Shown piece after piece: positions 1 to 6,144 of a DNA stretch of 6,163 bases. The position numbers and the translations under genes are program-made. The notes under the pieces are model-generated. The model saw only the letters and a list, made by a program, of their open reading frames with translations. It ran no database searches and was not told the DNA's origin. The stretch lies in NCBI GenBank assembly GCA_946410395.1, contig CAMKAE010000139.1:1-6163 (forward strand), read 5' to 3'. The stretch is from an uncultured Clostridia bacterium (GTDB lineage Bacteria; Bacillota; Clostridia; Christensenellales; Aristaeellaceae). Each line of letters starts with the position of its first letter. The stretch's first letter is position 1.

Positions 1-7
1 AAGGAGG
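1..7 (+). promoter_or_regulatory. Ribosome binding site of the first hydrolase gene
   Basis: AAGGAGG, a full match to the anti-Shine-Dalgarno core, lies 7 nt before the ATG at 15. It fixes that ATG as the start of the hydrolase. Because it sits at the very edge of the window, the promoter or any upstream gene of this transcript lies outside. Confidence 0.85.
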
Positions 8-14
8 CATCCCC

Positions 15-953
15 ATGCGCGAGGAATTCAGCTTTGTCTCCGCGGACGGAAAGACGAAGATCCACGGCGTCCGCTGGCGCCCGGAGGGAGAGCCGCGCTA
101 TATCGTGCAGCTGACCCACGGCATGGTGGAGTTCATCGACCGCTACGCCGGGTTCGCGGAATACCTGAATGGCAAGGGCGTGCTGGCGGTGGGCCATGAC
201 CACCTGGGCCACGGGGATTCCGTGACCACGAAGGACGACTGGGGCTTTTTCGCCAAGGACAACCCCTCCGGCGTTCTCGTGGAGGACATGCATGCCGTGC
301 GGGTCATGACCCAGCGGCAGTATCCGGACCTGCCCTATTTCATGCTGGGCCATTCCATGGGCTCCTACCTGCTGCGCAAGTACCTGGCCTTCCACGGCGA
401 AGGGCTCGCCGGCGCGGTGATCATGGGGACGGGCTTTGTCCCGCCGGCCACGGCTTCCATGGGGCTTGCGCTGTGCAAAACCATCGCGCTCTTCCGGGGC
501 TGGCATTACCGCTCCGCCTCCGTGTCGAAGCTGGTCACGGGCGGCGGCTCCTACAAGCAGTTCGACGCCACCGGCACCCAGCCGGAGCGCAGCTGGCTCA
601 CCCGGGACACTGCCGTGGTGAAATGGTATTACAAGGAGCCCCGCTGCACCTTCCTCTTCACGCTCAACGGCTATCGGGGGCTGCTGGAGGCCGTGCAGTT
701 CGACGGAAAGCCTGAGAACGCCGAAAAGCTGCCCAAGGACCTGCCGCTGCTGCTGATCTCCGGCGGACAGGATCCGGTGGGCGACCTGGGGGAGGGCGTG
801 AAGAAAGCGGAAGCCCTCTACCGCGCAGCCGGCGTGCGGGACGTGACCCTGAAGCTCTATCCCGAGGACCGGCATGAGGTGCTCAACGAGCTGAACCGGG
901 ACGAGGTGTACGCGGACCTGTACGACTGGTTCGAGGCGCATCTGCCCCGCTGA
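15..953 (+). CDS. Alpha/beta hydrolase, monoacylglycerol lipase-like (serine hydrolase)
   Basis: A 312-residue serine hydrolase of the lysophospholipase/monoacylglycerol-lipase type (Hydrolase_4, 'serine aminopeptidase S33' group). The nucleophile elbow GHSMG is at residues 112-116 (Ser114). The acid is probably Asp253 in GGQDPVG and the base His287 in DRHE, so the triad is complete. An N-terminal HG motif (35-36) should form the oxyanion region, and DHLGHGDS (62-69) is the usual conserved block of the family. The lid region (about 140-230) is rich in aromatic and basic residues. No signal peptide or membrane segment is seen, so it is probably cytoplasmic. Length is normal for the family. The start is set by AAGGAGG 7 nt upstream. 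Its stop is 9 nt before the next gene, so it is probably co-transcribed with the zinc-ribbon gene, dxr and rseP. The fold and catalytic class are secure. The substrate (acylglycerol, lysophospholipid or another ester) is not determinable; related proteins are often over-named as lysophospholipases. Confidence 0.93.
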   Translation: MREEFSFVSADGKTKIHGVRWRPEGEPRYIVQLTHGMVEFIDRYAGFAEYLNGKGVLAVGHDHLGHGDSVTTKDDWGFFAKDNPSGVLVEDMHAVRVMTQRQYPDLPYFMLGHSMGSYLLRKYLAFHGEGLAGAVIMGTGFVPPATASMGLALCKTIALFRGWHYRSASVSKLVTGGGSYKQFDATGTQPERSWLTRDTAVVKWYYKEPRCTFLFTLNGYRGLLEAVQFDGKPENAEKLPKDLPLLLISGGQDPVGDLGEGVKKAEALYRAAGVRDVTLKLYPEDRHEVLNELNRDEVYADLYDWFEAHLPR

Positions 954-962
954 GGAGAAGGC

Positions 963-1475
963 ATGGAGACGAGAAACTGTCCAAACTGCAGCGCGCCGCT
1001 GAACTATGACCCGGCTTCGGGCTTCTATGCGTGCCCGTACTGCGGGGGACGCTTTGCCGGGAACAGCGAGATCGAGCGCGCCATCTTCGACAGCGCGCAC
1101 GCGGAGGAGCAGCACCGGCGCGAGATGGAGCTGGAAAAAGCCCGGCACGCCCATGCCGAGGCGGAGATGAAGCGTCAGCTGGAGCTGGAACGGGAGCGGA
1201 CGGCCCGGGCCGAGCGCAGCGTCCGGACGACGATCCGCATGGAGCGCGCGCGCAGCCGGGAACCCCTGCGCGGCTGCGGCGGGCCGGCGCGCATCACCCT
1301 GTCCGTCATCGCCATCGTCTGGCTGCTGGCGGTGACGCTGCTGGTCTTCGGCCCGGCCGGATGCGTCTCGGGCATGGGCATCGGAATGGGCGTCTTCCTG
1401 ACCCTGATCCTCGCGGGACCCGCGGTGATCTACCTGCTGGTCTCGGTCATCATGACCTTTACGCGGAAGCGCTGA
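963..1475 (+). CDS. Zinc-ribbon, coiled-coil, two-helix membrane protein of unknown function
   Basis: A 170-residue protein with a clear three-part layout. Residues 6-27 form a CPxC...CPYC zinc ribbon (Cys6, Cys9, Cys24, Cys27), which should bind one structural zinc. Residues about 36-98 are a highly charged Glu/Arg/Ala-rich helix, probably a coiled coil (ELEKARHAHAEAEMKRQLEL). Two hydrophobic stretches, about 110-130 and 139-165, look like transmembrane helices, followed by a basic tail TRKR. With an uncleaved N-terminus, the likely topology puts both the ribbon and the tail in the cytoplasm. The Shine-Dalgarno (AGGAG, 953-957) overlaps the stop codon of the hydrolase and lies 5 nt before the ATG, which suggests translational coupling. 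Dxr starts 18 nt downstream. I do not recognise a named family. Similar small zinc-ribbon membrane proteins are common in Clostridia, where the ribbon is often thought to mediate protein contacts. No function is assigned. Confidence 0.85.
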   Translation: METRNCPNCSAPLNYDPASGFYACPYCGGRFAGNSEIERAIFDSAHAEEQHRREMELEKARHAHAEAEMKRQLELERERTARAERSVRTTIRMERARSREPLRGCGGPARITLSVIAIVWLLAVTLLVFGPAGCVSGMGIGMGVFLTLILAGPAVIYLLVSVIMTFTRKR

Positions 1476-1493
1476 CGCAGGAGGCATATTCAC

Positions 1494-2645
1494 ATGAAAA
1501 CCATTGCCATCCTCGGTTCGACCGGCTCCATCGGCACCCAGTGCCTGCAGCTGGCGGCCCTGCACCCGGACCGCTTCCGGGTGACGGCCCTGACGGCCAA
1601 CCGCAACGCGGACCTGCTCTTTGAGCAGGTGCGGCGCTTCCGGCCGGACTTCGCGGGGCTGGTGACGCCGCCGGAGGGCCTGCGGGTGCCGGAGGACCTC
1701 GCCTTCTGCCGCTTTGCCTTCGGCCCGGAGGCCTTGCGCATCGCCGCGGCCGAGGTGCCAGCGGACATGGTGCTCGTGTCCATCGTGGGCATCGCGGGGC
1801 TGGCGGGGGTGCTGGACGCGCTCAAGGCCGGCCGGCAGGTGCTGCTGGCCAACAAGGAGGCGCTGGTCACCGGCGGCCACCTGGTGACGGACCTGGCGCG
1901 GCGGATGGGCAAGCCGCTGCTGCCGGTGGACTCGGAGCACAGCGCCATCTTCCAGTGCCTGCAGGGGGCGGCGGGAAACCGGCCGGTCTCCCTGCTGCTC
2001 ACGGCCTCCGGCGGGCCCTTCCGTACCTGGCCCCGGGAGCGCATCGACCGGGCTACCCGGGCCGAGGCCCTGAACCACCCCAACTGGAGCATGGGCGCCA
2101 AGATCACCGTGGACTCCGCCTCCATGTTCAACAAGGCGCTGGAGATCATGGAGGCCCGCTGGCTGTTCGACATGCCGGCGGAGAAAATCCGGGTGCTGGT
2201 GCATCCGCAGAGCATCGTCCACTCCGCGGTGGAGTTCGCCGACGGCGCGGTGCTGGCGCAGCTGGGGGTGCCGGACATGCGGGTCCCCATCGCCTACGCC
2301 ATGGCGTACCCGGAGCGGATCGCCACCGGCGGGGAGCGGCTGGACCTGATCCGGCTCGCCTCCCTGACCTTTGAGCCCGAGGACCCGGCGCGCTTCCCGT
2401 CCCTGCGCCTGGCCCGGGAATGCCTGGCGGCGGGCGGCGCGGCCTGCGCCGTGCTCAACGGGGCCAACGAGGCCGCCGTGGCCGCCTTCCTGCGGGACGA
2501 GATCCCCTTCGGCGCCATCTTCACCCTCGTGGAGGACGCCCTGTCCGCCCTGCCCGGCCTGCCGGCGGACAGCATCGAGGATATTTATGAGGCGGACCGG
2601 CGCGCCCGGGAGGCAGTCGCGGCGCGGATGAAAGGCGTACAATGA
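1494..2645 (+). CDS. dxr: 1-deoxy-D-xylulose 5-phosphate reductoisomerase
   Basis: The enzyme (IspC) converts 1-deoxy-D-xylulose 5-phosphate to 2-C-methyl-D-erythritol 4-phosphate with NADPH and a divalent metal. This is the first committed step of the MEP isoprenoid pathway, in the cytoplasm, and the target of fosmidomycin. At 383 residues the length is normal. The N-terminal NADPH motif GSTGSIG is at 8-14, and LANKEALV at 118-125. The metal-site block PVDSEHSAIFQC at 144-155 supplies Asp146 and Glu148. The phosphate/flexible-loop region covers SGGPFR (172-177) and HPNWSMGAKITVDSASMFNK (195-214), with Glu217 as the third metal ligand by alignment from memory with the E. coli enzyme. LNGANEAAVAAFL (321-333) marks the C-terminal helical domain. 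AGGAGG at 1479-1484, 9 nt upstream, supports the ATG. The stop overlaps the rseP start as ATGA, so the two are almost certainly translationally coupled, the arrangement seen with rasP in Bacillota. All catalytic landmarks are intact. Confidence 0.98.
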   Translation: MKTIAILGSTGSIGTQCLQLAALHPDRFRVTALTANRNADLLFEQVRRFRPDFAGLVTPPEGLRVPEDLAFCRFAFGPEALRIAAAEVPADMVLVSIVGIAGLAGVLDALKAGRQVLLANKEALVTGGHLVTDLARRMGKPLLPVDSEHSAIFQCLQGAAGNRPVSLLLTASGGPFRTWPRERIDRATRAEALNHPNWSMGAKITVDSASMFNKALEIMEARWLFDMPAEKIRVLVHPQSIVHSAVEFADGAVLAQLGVPDMRVPIAYAMAYPERIATGGERLDLIRLASLTFEPEDPARFPSLRLARECLAAGGAACAVLNGANEAAVAAFLRDEIPFGAIFTLVEDALSALPGLPADSIEDIYEADRRAREAVAARMKGVQ

Positions 2646-3742
2646 CCACATTTCTTTATGTGCTCCTGGCGATCCTGCTGCTGGGCATCCTGATCGCGAT
2701 CCATGAATTCGGCCACTACCTGACCGCCCGGCTCACGGGCATTCCGGTGACGGAGTTCGCCATCGGCATGGGCCCGAAGCTCTGGAGCCGGACCAGCAAA
2801 AAGACCGGCATCGTCTACTCCCTGCGGGCCATCCCCATGGGCGGCTTTTGCGCCTTTGTGGGCGAGGACGACGTGCAGCAGGTCAGCAAGGACGACCCCC
2901 GCTGCTGGGCGAAGCAGAAGCTCTGGAAGCGCTTCCTCACGGTGCTGATGGGCCCGGGGATGAATTTCATCCTGGCCATGGTGGTGCTGTTTTTCTACAT
3001 GCTCATCGGCGTGAAGGAGATCCCGACCGTGCAGCCGGTGCTCGACAGCATCGTGGAGAACAGCGCCGCCGCGCAGGCCGGGCTGCAGGCCGGCGACCTC
3101 GTGGATGCCGTCAACGGGGAAGACATCCGGGTGACCAGCATGTTTACCCCCGATTACAACAAGGCCTTCAGCGACCGGATCGCCGCCTGGAAGGAAGGGG
3201 ACGACCCGCTGCGGATCACGGTGACCCGGGACGGCGAACCCCTGACCGTCGAGGTGACACCGGCCTTCCATGAGCCCGAGAGGCGCTACATGATCGGAAT
3301 CACCTACCGTCCCGCCGCGGCGGCGGTCGAGACGCGGGCGCTGAGCGTGGGGGAAAGCTTTCGGTACGCAGGGAAGTATTTCGGATACTACAGCACGGCG
3401 ATCTTCGACGCGGTGATCGGCCTGTTCAGGGGGCAGAACCTGGATCAGGTGTCGGGCCCCGTGGGCACGGTGAAGATCATCTCCGAGGAAGTCCGGACGT
3501 ACGGTTTTGGCGCCTTCATCGAGCTGCTGGCCGTGATCTCCGTCAACCTGGGCATTATGAACCTGCTGCCCATTCCGGGGCTGGACGGCTCCCGGCTGGT
3601 GTTCATGGTCATCGAGGGCATCCGGGGCAAGCCCGTGCCGCCGGAGAAGGAGGCCATCGTGCACCTGGTGGGCATGGTGCTGCTCTTCGGGCTGATGATC
3701 TTCCTGACGTTCCGGGACATCCGGGGATTCTTTGTGCCATAG
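2642..3742 (+). CDS. rseP: Site-2 type intramembrane zinc metalloprotease (RseP/RasP family)
   Basis: A 366-residue polytopic protease that cuts substrates within the membrane. Known relatives process anti-sigma factors (RseA in E. coli, RsiW in B. subtilis) and leftover signal peptides; the substrate here cannot be seen. The active-site HEFGH motif is at residues 21-25 (His21, His25 ligands, Glu22 catalytic) inside the first helix (about 4-24). The family block around PMGGFCAFVGE follows (65-75), then a second helix at about 105-123. One PDZ domain spans about 128-207 (SAAAQAGLQAGDLVDAVNG), against two in E. coli RseP, so this matches the shorter Gram-positive form. SGPVG lies at 271-275. 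The third metal ligand motif NLLPIPGLDG (307-316, Asp315) sits at the end of a third helix, and the last helix is at about 338-357. Its start overlaps the dxr stop by 4 nt with a modest AAAGG (2631-2635) ahead, consistent with coupling. It ends the operon, 12 nt before a strong hairpin terminator. Confidence 0.97.
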   Translation: MTTFLYVLLAILLLGILIAIHEFGHYLTARLTGIPVTEFAIGMGPKLWSRTSKKTGIVYSLRAIPMGGFCAFVGEDDVQQVSKDDPRCWAKQKLWKRFLTVLMGPGMNFILAMVVLFFYMLIGVKEIPTVQPVLDSIVENSAAAQAGLQAGDLVDAVNGEDIRVTSMFTPDYNKAFSDRIAAWKEGDDPLRITVTRDGEPLTVEVTPAFHEPERRYMIGITYRPAAAAVETRALSVGESFRYAGKYFGYYSTAIFDAVIGLFRGQNLDQVSGPVGTVKIISEEVRTYGFGAFIELLAVISVNLGIMNLLPIPGLDGSRLVFMVIEGIRGKPVPPEKEAIVHLVGMVLLFGLMIFLTFRDIRGFFVP

Positions 3743-3754
3743 CGAAGCGACGGT

Positions 3755-3791
3755 ATTCAAAAAGCAGCCTTTCGCAGGCTGCTTTTTGAAT
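3755..3791. terminator. Bidirectional rho-independent terminator between rseP and terD
   Basis: A perfect 16-bp inverted repeat (arms 3755-3770 and 3776-3791) encloses the 5-nt loop TTCGC. The left arm carries AAAAA followed by GCAGCCT, and the right arm is AGGCTGC followed by TTTTT. Each strand therefore reads as a G+C-rich hairpin core with a U-run at its 3' side. It lies 12 nt after the rseP stop and 8 nt after the terD stop, so one element can end both convergent transcripts. Read as an intrinsic terminator, the effective core is the 7-bp GCAGCCT/AGGCTGC stem. Confidence 0.93.
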
Positions 3792-3799
3792 GCTCGAGC

Positions 3800-4378
3800 T
3801 CAGACGTTGACCCCGTAGCCGCGGCAGAGGGCCTCCAGGCCGCCCTGGTAGCCGCCGCCGATCGCGTTGAACTTCCACTCGCCGTTGTGGCGGTAGATTT
3901 CGCAGACCACCACGGCGGTCTCGATGGAGAAGTCCTCCTCCAGGTCGTAGCGCAGCAGCTCCTGGCCGCTGCTCTCGTCCACGAGGCGGACATAGGCGCT
4001 GGCCACCTGGCCGAAGTTCTGCCCGCGCTCCGCGGCCTCGTAGATGGACACGGTGAAGGCGATGCGGTCGATGCCGGCGGGCACGGCAGTCAGATCCACA
4101 CAGATGGTCTCGTCGTCGCCCTCGCCCTCGCCGGTGCGGTTGTCGCCGCCGTAGACCACGCTGCCGGAGGGATGACTGGCGTTGCCGTAGAAGACAAAGT
4201 CACTGTCGGCGGTCACACGGCCGTTAGGTCCGAGCAGGAACGCGGAGGCGTCCAGGTCAAACTCCGCGCCGGTGTCATAGCGGTTCACGTCCCAGCCCAG
4301 GCCGACCATGATCCGCTTCAGCCCGGGATTGCCCTTGGTCAGATCGACTTTCTGGCCTTTTTTCAGATTGACTGCCAT
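3800..4378 (-). CDS. terD: TerD-family calcium-binding stress protein, solitary
   Basis: A 192-residue protein, the same length as plasmid-encoded TerD as I remember it, and collinear with it throughout. TerD proteins bind calcium and belong to the tellurite/chemical-stress (ter) group. They are cytoplasmic or membrane-associated, and their exact biochemical role is unsettled. Landmarks are VGLGWD (25-30), the acidic FDLDASAFLL (40-49), SDFVFYGN (59-66) and the calcium-site segment GDNRTGEGEGDDE (78-90). Later come RYDLEED (143-149), YRHNGEWKF (162-170) and a glycine-rich end. All acidic residues expected for calcium binding are present. AAGGAGG (4387-4393) lies 8 nt before the ATG, which fixes the start. 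No terA, terB, terC or terZ homologue is in the window, so resistance to tellurite should not be assumed; general stress proteins such as B. subtilis YceD/YceE belong to the same family. It has its own promoter and shares a terminator with rseP. TerD versus TerE or TerZ naming is less sure than the family. Confidence 0.95.
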   Translation of the reverse strand: MAVNLKKGQKVDLTKGNPGLKRIMVGLGWDVNRYDTGAEFDLDASAFLLGPNGRVTADSDFVFYGNASHPSGSVVYGGDNRTGEGEGDDETICVDLTAVPAGIDRIAFTVSIYEAAERGQNFGQVASAYVRLVDESSGQELLRYDLEEDFSIETAVVVCEIYRHNGEWKFNAIGGGYQGGLEALCRGYGVNV

Positions 4379-4419
4379 GTATTTTTCCTCCTTATGAATG
4401 TGTTTTGATTTCGGTTCCC

Positions 4420-4448
4420 ATTCTACACGATTTTTGCGGAAACATCAA
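4420..4448 (-). promoter_or_regulatory. Predicted sigma-70/sigma-A promoter of terD
   Basis: On the minus strand, TTGATG (4448-4443) and TAGAAT (4425-4420) are separated by exactly 17 nt. Each box differs from consensus at one position (TTGACA, TATAAT). Transcription would begin near 4412, giving a leader of about 35 nt that contains the AAGGAGG site. The -35 box overlaps the TGA stop (4447-4445) of the upstream fusion gene. The surrounding stretch is A+T-rich compared with the coding regions, which supports a real promoter. No clear operator repeat is seen. Confidence 0.75.
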
Positions 4449-6073
4449 CAGGCACCTTCGGCGGGCTCATAGCTGACGAAGGCGAAATGACGGCTGTCCG
4501 GGGCCCAGGAGTTGACGTTGATGCTGCCCTGGCCGCCGAAGAAGGAGAGGATCCGGCGCAGGTTCGTGCCGTCGCGGTTCATCAGCCACAGGGAGACCTG
4601 CATGTCCGGCAGGTGCTCCGCCGGGTCGAGGTGGCCCTTGCGGTAGGCGATACACGCCACCTTCTGCCCGTCGGGCGACACGTGGCCGAACCAGAAGTTC
4701 TCCTCGCCCCGCGTCATCTGCATCGGCTCGCTGCCGTCCCGGTTCATCCGCCACACCTGCATCAGGCCCGACCGGGTGGAGTTGAACCAGATGTGCCGGC
4801 CGTCGGGGCTGTACTCCGGCCCGTCGTTGAAGCCGCCGAAGGTGAGCCGCTTTTCCTCGCCGCCCGCCGCTGGAATGGTGTAGATGTCCACCTCGCGCTT
4901 CCCGCCGTGCTCGCGGAAGGCGCAGTAGGCCAGCTCCTCGCCGTCCGGGGACCAGCCGTGGAGGAAGCTCGGGGAGTTGGGCGTCACCAGGCGGGGCTCG
5001 CCGGTGGCGAAGGGCACGATGTAGACCCGGGAGGAGAAGCCCTCCTCAAAGGTCATGTGGCTGACGGCCACCGCGTCTCCGGCGGGGGAGAGCACGTGGT
5101 CGTTGTTGCACTGGTTGCATGCCCCGGTGGGGATCAGGCGCTCCCGCCCGTCCTTCCAGGCGTAGAGGAGACCGTCGGCGTTGTAGATCAGCTCGCCGGT
5201 CTGCGGGTGCCAGTTGGGCGCCTCGATGACCCGGTCAAAGCGGGCCAGCACCCGCGCCTCGCCGGTCTGGGTGTCCATGACGTTCAGGTAGCTGACGCTG
5301 CCGGCGCGGTCCGCGGTGAGCCCGGCGATGCGCTGCCGGATGTCCGCCAGCTCGGCGAACAGCTCGCCGTCAAACGTGTCCTGGTCAACCAGCTGCGGGA
5401 TGCCGCGGCCCCGGGCAAAGCGGAAGCACGCCGCCAGAGGCAGGCAGCCGGTGCCAATTTTCACGGGGTTCCCCGCCGCGTCGAAATCCTTGTAGTGCAG
5501 GGAGAAGACCGCGTTCCGGTTCCGGTACAGGAAGGACACGGGGTCCTCGCCGCCGGCCATGGCCCAGCCCACGTCCGCCTGCAGGCCTACCCGGCCCTGG
5601 CACAGGTCCGCCAGGCGCTCGCAGACGGTCTTGCCGTGGCTCCGGGCGCGGATGTCCGCCGCCTCGTTGTGCAGCAGCAGCTTCACGCCCGCCTCAGCCA
5701 GGGTATCCGCCAGGGTGAGGTAGGTCATGGCGGCCTGCTGCAGGGCGCAGTCGTCCGCCTCCTGCGGGGTCTTGACCACATAAGCCCGGATGCCGGCCTC
5801 CCGGGCCAGACGGCACAGCGCTTCACTCCGGGCATTCAGGTTCCCGCCCAGCAGGTGCGCCGAGGGGACTTGCAGGCCGATCTGCCGGATCACCGGCAGG
5901 AGCACGCTGAAATGGGAGACGGACCAGAACACCCGCTCCATCCCCGGAATGGGGTCCAGGGCCAGACAGGGCTCGATGTGGGTGTAGCCGATGTCCCGCA
6001 GCCGCTGCAGGGTCTCCGCCTCCGGCAGGGGGCTGTGGGAGAGTACGCCGAAAAGATTCACGCCAAGATCCAT
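4445..6073 (-). CDS. Sugar phosphate isomerase/epimerase TIM barrel fused to TolB-like beta propeller
   Basis: A 542-residue two-domain protein. Residues 1 to about 250 resemble the xylose isomerase-like TIM barrel (AP endonuclease 2 / sugar phosphate isomerase-epimerase group). Candidate metal ligands and landmarks are Glu34 in HIEP, His73 in SAH, Glu137 in LLLHNE, Asp167 in LQADVGW and His193 in LHYKDF, then the IGTGCLP loop (206-212) and VDQDTF (229-234). Residues about 258-542 form a TolB/PD40-type propeller of about six blades, with repeated SPDG-like turns at 329, 375, 422, 466 and 524. The first strand (SYLNVMD, 261-267) probably closes the last blade. The propeller ends with FGGQGSINVNSWAPDSRHFA and FVSYE, typical of stand-alone TolB-like proteins. 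No signal peptide or membrane segment is present, so it should be cytoplasmic, unlike true TolB. AAAGGAG (6082-6088) lies 8 nt before the ATG. The frame is open across the junction. A carbohydrate isomerase, epimerase or dehydratase activity is inferred for the barrel; substrate and propeller role are unknown. Confidence 0.9.
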   Translation of the reverse strand: MDLGVNLFGVLSHSPLPEAETLQRLRDIGYTHIEPCLALDPIPGMERVFWSVSHFSVLLPVIRQIGLQVPSAHLLGGNLNARSEALCRLAREAGIRAYVVKTPQEADDCALQQAAMTYLTLADTLAEAGVKLLLHNEAADIRARSHGKTVCERLADLCQGRVGLQADVGWAMAGGEDPVSFLYRNRNAVFSLHYKDFDAAGNPVKIGTGCLPLAACFRFARGRGIPQLVDQDTFDGELFAELADIRQRIAGLTADRAGSVSYLNVMDTQTGEARVLARFDRVIEAPNWHPQTGELIYNADGLLYAWKDGRERLIPTGACNQCNNDHVLSPAGDAVAVSHMTFEEGFSSRVYIVPFATGEPRLVTPNSPSFLHGWSPDGEELAYCAFREHGGKREVDIYTIPAAGGEEKRLTFGGFNDGPEYSPDGRHIWFNSTRSGLMQVWRMNRDGSEPMQMTRGEENFWFGHVSPDGQKVACIAYRKGHLDPAEHLPDMQVSLWLMNRDGTNLRRILSFFGGQGSINVNSWAPDSRHFAFVSYEPAEGAC

Positions 6074-6115
6074 GCCGCTCGCTCCTTTGTCGTCCGGATA
6101 TGCTTTGCCGGGTCC

Positions 6116-6144
6116 ATTATAGCAGAGGCCTCCGGGAATGTCAA
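6116..6144 (-). promoter_or_regulatory. Full-consensus promoter of the TIM barrel-propeller fusion gene
   Basis: On the minus strand TTGACA (6144-6139) and TATAAT (6121-6116) both match the housekeeping sigma consensus at all six positions, with a 17-nt spacer. TG sits one base before the -10 box, so it is also an extended -10 promoter. The predicted start is near 6109, giving a leader of about 36 nt that carries AAAGGAG. An 8-bp palindrome, GAGGCCTC (6125-6132), lies in the spacer and might be an operator half or chance. Such a strong promoter would give high basal expression unless repressed. Confidence 0.88.

Noticed and set aside
1490..2290. A 266-residue open frame on the minus strand, antisense to dxr
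   Set aside because: It is a Ser/Arg/Ala-rich low-complexity translation opposite conserved dxr motifs, typical of long chance frames in G+C-rich DNA.
2585..3760. A 391-residue open frame on the minus strand, antisense to rseP
   Set aside because: It lies entirely opposite the well-supported rseP gene, is unusually rich in His, Gln and Arg as expected for the complement of G+C-rich codons, has no domain I recognise and lacks a clear ribosome binding site.
3800..4378. A tellurite resistance island or phage-defence ter cluster
   Set aside because: Only one ter-family gene is present. No terB, terC, terZ or associated phosphoribosyl or kinase genes are seen, and base composition does not differ obviously from the neighbours.
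3887..4408. A 173-residue + strand open frame opposite terD
   Set aside because: TerD motifs on the other strand are unambiguous. This frame is Val/Ala/Gly/His-rich, shows no family features, and starts inside terD without a credible ribosome binding site.
4445..5300. Reading the propeller domain as true TolB of the Tol-Pal system
   Set aside because: The repeats are TolB-like, but there is no signal peptide, no TolB N-terminal domain and no tol or pal neighbours. The protein is fused to a cytoplasmic-type TIM barrel, and the inferred host is Gram-positive.
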